From Tamarix chinensis (Eukaryota; Streptophyta; Magnoliopsida; Caryophyllales; Tamaricaceae): DNA of 64,000 nt. Position 1 is the first letter of the stretch. Each line of letters opens with the position of its first letter. Location of the stretch: positions 71,117,466-71,181,465 of the forward strand of contig CM060174.1 of the NCBI GenBank assembly GCA_030549775.1. The letters run 5' to 3'. Shown here piece by piece: positions 59,866 through 64,000 of this stretch. The notes under the pieces are model-generated. The model was not told the origin of the DNA. It saw only the letters and a list, made by a program, of their open reading frames with translations, and did not search any database. Made by a program: the position numbers and the translations under genes.

Positions 59866-62370
59866 GGTAGGGAAAAAAGGGAAGAAGGGTGTAAAGTAGG
59901 TGGTTTAGGATAGGAGTAGGGGATTTAGAGGGGGATTTGAAGTGGTGGAGAATGCCTAGGTTGAGAGGGCTGGAATGGTGGTGGTGGCGCAACCAAAGGT
60001 GATGGAGTTGGCAGCGACGATGTGGTGGCTGAGAGTGGTGGAGAGGGAGGAAGAGAGAAGGAGAAAGAGGAAAGGTAAAAGGAATATAAGGGAGGTAGGC
60101 AAGGCTTTTCTGGTGATTTTATAGGGTAGAGGGAGTGGTGGTTGCGGCAGGAGTGGCAGCAGACGAAAGCGCGAAGGTTGGTGGTGGGTGAATTGAGGTT
60201 GGTCAAATGGCCAATTTTGCACAACCAAGGCGGCTCATATAGGGAGGATTGAGGGTGGTGAGGGGTGTAGCTTGGTGGATTGTGGTGTAGGGAGTAATTT
60301 GGGTGGTGGTTTATGTAATCCTCCAAAAATTTAGAAAACCTATATTTAATAAATTACTTTTATTTAAAATAAATTAGCTTTTAAAATTATATACTTTAAC
60401 TATTATATGGATTTTGAGTATATAAAATTAGATAGGAATATTTAATAAATTAAAATAAATATTTTATTAATTTATTGTACTAATTTTATTTAAATAATTT
60501 TTCAAACCAATATTTTGCTAAAATTATCCTTTTTAAGCCCATATATTTAATTATATTAAAATAAATTATTAAATAAATTTATTATTAAAAATATTAAATC
60601 TTATTATTTTATAAATTAAATTATTTTTATTTCTCCCATTTCTTTTATTATTTTCCTTTTTTTCTTCCCTTCTCCTTTTCCTCATTTTTCCTCCTTTCTT
60701 TCTTTTCTTTTTCTCCTCCTTTGGGCCGCCGCACTCGGCTTGCTTCCTCCTCCCCGGCGCCTGGACCTTCGGCCTATTCCTTTCCCTCCTCTCCTTCTCC
60801 TGCGCATAGCCCAACCCTAGCCGTCTCTCCTTTCTTTTTTTTTTCCAGATCGGACCGACCCTATCCCTTTTTCCTACGCCGGTTCGACCGCTTGTACCCC
60901 CTCCCCTTCCTTTCTTTCTTCTTCCACGCCTGACAACCATCCTTTGCCTTGATCGAGCACGCCGACCGCACCTACAGTGGCCATGCCCGACCACCACCTA
61001 CCTCCCTGCTACTCCCCCTCTCCCCCCCATCATTTTCTTTCCTATTTCGAACCAAACTAACCCCTGCATCCCTAGCTTGCATGCCCTTTTCCTTTCCTTC
61101 TTCTTCCCTCCCCTCTCCTTGTCACCCGACCACCACCTGCCACCCTACAACCTGATCCGGCCGGCCACCTACTCCCCTCTGCCTCCTCTTATATTTCTTC
61201 ATCCCTCTTTACCTTATCCTACTCATAACGTCGAGCCTTACCTTCCTTTGCCTGATTCTTTCCTCTCATTTTCTTCTCCTCCCATTTTTCTCGGTTTTTG
61301 CATCACCGCCACCCTCCGCCGCTTACACCGCCGCACTAGACCCCCTGAGCCGCCTTATGCCACCACCTGCTACTGCCCTGCACCATCACACCACCCCCTC
61401 GAGCCCCTGCACTTCCTCCCTTCTCCCCCTCTTCTTTTCCTCCCCACTTTTCTCCCTTATCGGCATGCCACCTGCAAGCGCCTCGTTCACCGCCATCTGG
61501 CCACCTCTGCCACCACCCAAACCACCAATCCACACCCTGCAATCTCCTCTACCACCCCATACCTTGTTTAGCCGAAACAAGCCCCCTCACCCCTCCATTT
61601 TTCCCTTCCCTTTTCCTTCCTTCTCATCCCGGTCCACCCCGATGCCCCCCTTTACCGCCTCGCCACCGCCATCTTTGGCCACCAACAACCCATCCCCAAC
61701 CTCCACCTACACTCCCTCTTCACTCCTACACCCTTCCCTTGCCTCCAATCCTCCCCCATATACCTCCTTTTCTAGCCTAAAGACCCTAAACCGAGCCATC
61801 TCCCTCTCCCTTCTACCTTACCCCCTTCGACCATTTTCTCCCCCTTAGTCTACATGTGGCTCACGTTGCTCATGCAGCGTGAGCTCCACATTGATATGGA
61901 ATTTATTTGTCTAAATTTTGAGGTATATTAATAGTTAATTAAAGTGTATTATTATTTAATAAATTTTTATAAGGTTTTATCCTTTTTAATTTCCTACTTC
62001 TAATATAATAATTATTGATATTATTTTTAGATGTTGAGTTGCTAATTAAGCCTTGAATCTTTAACCGGGATACCGATAAGGTTTGATTTTTACGAGATTA
62101 AGGTAATCGTTAAACCCCATTTAAATGCATGGAAAAACGTATTCTAGCACATTAGGGATTTTAGTATGATTTTATGCATGTTATTTGTTGCCTAGTATGA
62201 TAAATGTGGTTGCTTATATTGATTGATAAAAAGAAGAGCATGCTAGATTTTGTGCCATGCGTAGAGATGATACTTAAGGAAGGAGTTTGATTATTGATGG
62301 AAATGTTAGATACTTGTCTATGATGTATTGTGTTGCTAATGCATGAATAATACTATTGTGAGTCTAAGGG
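59866..62370. repeat. Right part of the sequence split by the Athila insertion
   Basis: It begins GGTAGGGAAAAAAGGGAAG and continues the G-rich context left of the element (GGTTGGTGGTGACTGA). No domain was recognised. It includes a purine-rich stretch (59,866-60,300), AT-rich DNA, then a strongly pyrimidine-rich, comparatively GC-rich stretch (60,640-61,850). The long proline-rich frames there look compositional. Confidence 0.5.
61855..61890 (+). repeat. Stem-loop
   Basis: TGTGGCTCACG (61,855-61,865) pairs with CGTGAGCTCCACA (61,878-61,890) except for a two-base bulge, with a 12-base loop. It lies at the end of the pyrimidine-rich stretch. Confidence 0.6.
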
Positions 62371-63060
62371 TGTAACACCCCAAAATTCACTAATTTTTTT
62401 TTTCTTAAAAGCGGAAGCAATTAAATTAGAAGCACTGAAAACCTGTGAATTCTGGAAATGTTACCGCCACACTTAGTACCAGACCGGTTCTCTCCGACCG
62501 TTCCAGTACCAAGTGCTAAGGCTAAGAAAAGAAATAATCAATACAATTCAATTTCCAAATAAGCATTAAACGGTTGTAAAACAAAATCAGAGTACGCATC
62601 AAGAAATGTAATTCATTTCCAAAAGAGAATTAAACTTACAACCGATAAAAGATTAACAAAAAGAATTAGAGTCATATAAAGACTATAATATGGCCACAAC
62701 TCTCTTGAATCTCGAGCCAAACATGCTCAACACTCAGCCCCAACTGATATCTCGCCCACCTGCACAAATCAGAAGGGCATACTACTCGTGGGAATGAGCA
62801 GCACCCATAAAAAGGGTGATCAGTACGCTACGTACTGAGTAAGGTAACCGAGCACTAAGGCCAACACGTAAGCAGTAAGCACATAATCCATGCAGAATAA
62901 TAATAGGCATAATCCAATATAACAATATAAAGGTATATGAACAATTCAGGTAAAAGTACAAAGGCCCAATCATAGTCCAGATTAATTATTTAATTAATCT
63001 CTTATCGGAATTCGATACACATCATGTCTTTTTATCAAATCCATGCGAAAACGGAAGCCC

Positions 63061-63401
63061 CCACTATTATAGCCGGTGGATCGGAGGCGCATAGGGTATC
63101 ATACCCTAACCACTATTATAGCCGGTGGATCGGATACACATAGGACTACGCGTCCTAACCACTATTCCTAACCGGTGGATCGGTTGGCTCCGGCACGCAT
63201 GGTGTTCCACTGTAAGTAATTAGTATCTTTTAGGCATTTTAGCAAAACTCTAGTTTGCGGTTGTTGAGCTCGGGAACCCCCACTATTATAACCGGTGGAT
63301 CGGTTACGCATAGGACATCATGTCCTAACCACTATTATAGCCAGTGGATCGGTCACACATAGGGTAAACACCCTAACCACTATTCCGAACCGGTGGATCG
63401 G
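63061..63401 (+). repeat. CCAC...GTGGATCGG units alternating with covarying hairpins, copy D
   Basis: Six CCACTATT(ATAG/CCTA/CCGA)..CCGGTGGATCGG units start at 63,061, 63,110, 63,159, 63,280, 63,329 and 63,377. Between them are small hairpins: TAGGGTATCATACCCTA (63,092), TAGGACTACGCGTCCTA (63,141), TAGGACATCATGTCCTA (63,311) and TAGGGTAAACACCCTA (63,360). The whole three-unit block is repeated twice, with a period of about 219 bases. Confidence 0.85.
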
Positions 63402-63879
63402 TTGGTCCCGTCTCAACGATCTTCCACTTTAAGTAATTAGTGTCTTAAGTATTTTATTCCAAGCTTTCACCATAGACATGCACGAATTATTCCCTTCAAC
63501 ACATATCCCCCAAGTCCACTCCATATCTCAATCTAGGGTTATCTCGAAACCCTAATTCAGGCCTCAGTGGCCCATCTCACTCCACCTCACACAACCCAAA
63601 TCATTTTAACACTCCACACACCACAACTCATAACTAACATCCTCATAATTACACTTTAATTCCCAAGTGTATATGATACCACCAAGGCTCCCAACAACCA
63701 CAACAACCCTAACTCGGTTTCCTACGTACCCATATAATGCTCCATGTACTATTTCCATCCAAAGTATTCAACCCCTCAACAACGCTTATATTACTTTCCT
63801 CACAATCCCAAATCAACGTTCATATGCAATTTTCATTCCCATGCATCCATTATTCGTCCCATGCCAATCCTTAATACTA

Positions 63880-64000
63880 TGATGTAACCATTAATACCAC
63901 CATGCAACCCAAATACCACCATGAAATCATTAATACCACCATACAAACCCTAATACCACCATGCAACTATTAAAACCACCATGTAAACATTAATACTTTT
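63880..64000 (+). repeat. Tandem ATTAATACCACCATGCAA-type repeat
   Basis: At least five degenerate copies of an ATACCACCATGCAACC-like unit of about 20-23 bases, continuing to the window edge. Confidence 0.8.

Larger units (their letters stand above)
62371..64000 (+). repeat. Longer TGTAAC-type repeat family, copy D (runs off the window)
   Basis: Starts TGTAACACCCCAAAATTC and parallels copy C in the same orientation: GCGGAAGCAA, TTACCGCCACACTTAGTACC, CTACTCGTGGGAATGAGCAG, GTACGCTACGTACTGAG, hairpin array at 63,061-63,401, GGTTTC/CTAATT..GGCC block near 63,545-63,575, and a C-rich tail. The end lies outside the window. Confidence 0.65.

Noticed and set aside
60569..61848. Several long proline-rich or Arg/Gly-rich frames on both strands (up to 164 codons)
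   Set aside because: Caused by the pyrimidine-rich, stop-poor composition. Frames overlap on both strands and show no domain.
63061..63401. CRISPR array (regular repeats and spacers)
   Set aside because: The nuclear plant context, the palindromic spacers and the degenerate units rule this out.

Overview
The window reads as plant nuclear DNA from a flowering plant: one intron-rich plant gene sits among AT-rich intergenic DNA filled with nested, mostly decayed plant transposable elements (Athila, Tork/Tnt1-type copia, Cassandra, hAT, FAR1-type MULE, CACTA-like, LINE). The species cannot be fixed from the sequence. The mixture and the protein's C-terminus would fit an AT-rich monocot such as a yam, but that is a guess.

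Only one convincing host gene is present. It lies on the minus strand at 4052-7753 and encodes a 329-residue bifunctional nuclease of the BBD family (DUF151 core plus UVR motif) in nine coding exons, all of which could be joined in frame. It has a probable leader intron, a probable 3'-UTR intron, and one intron with a GC donor. Left of it are two non-autonomous hAT-like elements (466-1119 and 1163-3184) with decayed 8-bp duplications.

8.7-21 kb: a Harbinger-like MITE, a LINE 3'-end fragment (minus), a hAT transposase remnant (plus), a gypsy gag-protease remnant broken off just before the RT core, and a CACTA-like end with palindromic subterminal repeats.

21-37.6 kb: pieces of a FAR1-type MULE. 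The N-terminal half (21.8-22.9 kb) and the SWIM-type C-terminal half (33.4-34.3 kb) are about 10.6 kb apart. Degenerate GTGAAACATG-rich repeats accompany the pieces, and a possible Ulp1-like remnant lies on the opposite strand. Between the halves are an LTR-like repeat starting TGTAACACCCC, a full-structure copia element inserted into that repeat (23,909-28,875), a telomere-like stretch, and a 314-bp solo LTR with a perfect 5-bp duplication that carries a 5S rRNA-like region (Cassandra TRIM family). A small hAT MITE is at 35.5 kb.

37.6-46.4 kb: AT-rich, repeat-derived DNA with a second Cassandra-like LTR in the opposite orientation (43.2-43.5 kb), an inverted LTR-like repeat containing a large hairpin, and another TGTAAC-type repeat (45.26-46.41 kb).

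46.4-64 kb: two same-orientation copies (46,413 onward and 62,371 onward) of a longer TGTAAC-type repeat family. It contains an array of CCAC...GTGG units alternating with small hairpins whose stems vary in a compensatory way. A minus-strand Athila element (49,730-59,860) with 1.4-kb LTRs, a 5-bp duplication, and gag-protease and pol frames interrupted only by point lesions is inserted between them. Its outer 3' end appears to keep a 13-bp PBS-like extension.

No tRNA gene, CRISPR array, functional rRNA gene or second host gene was seen.
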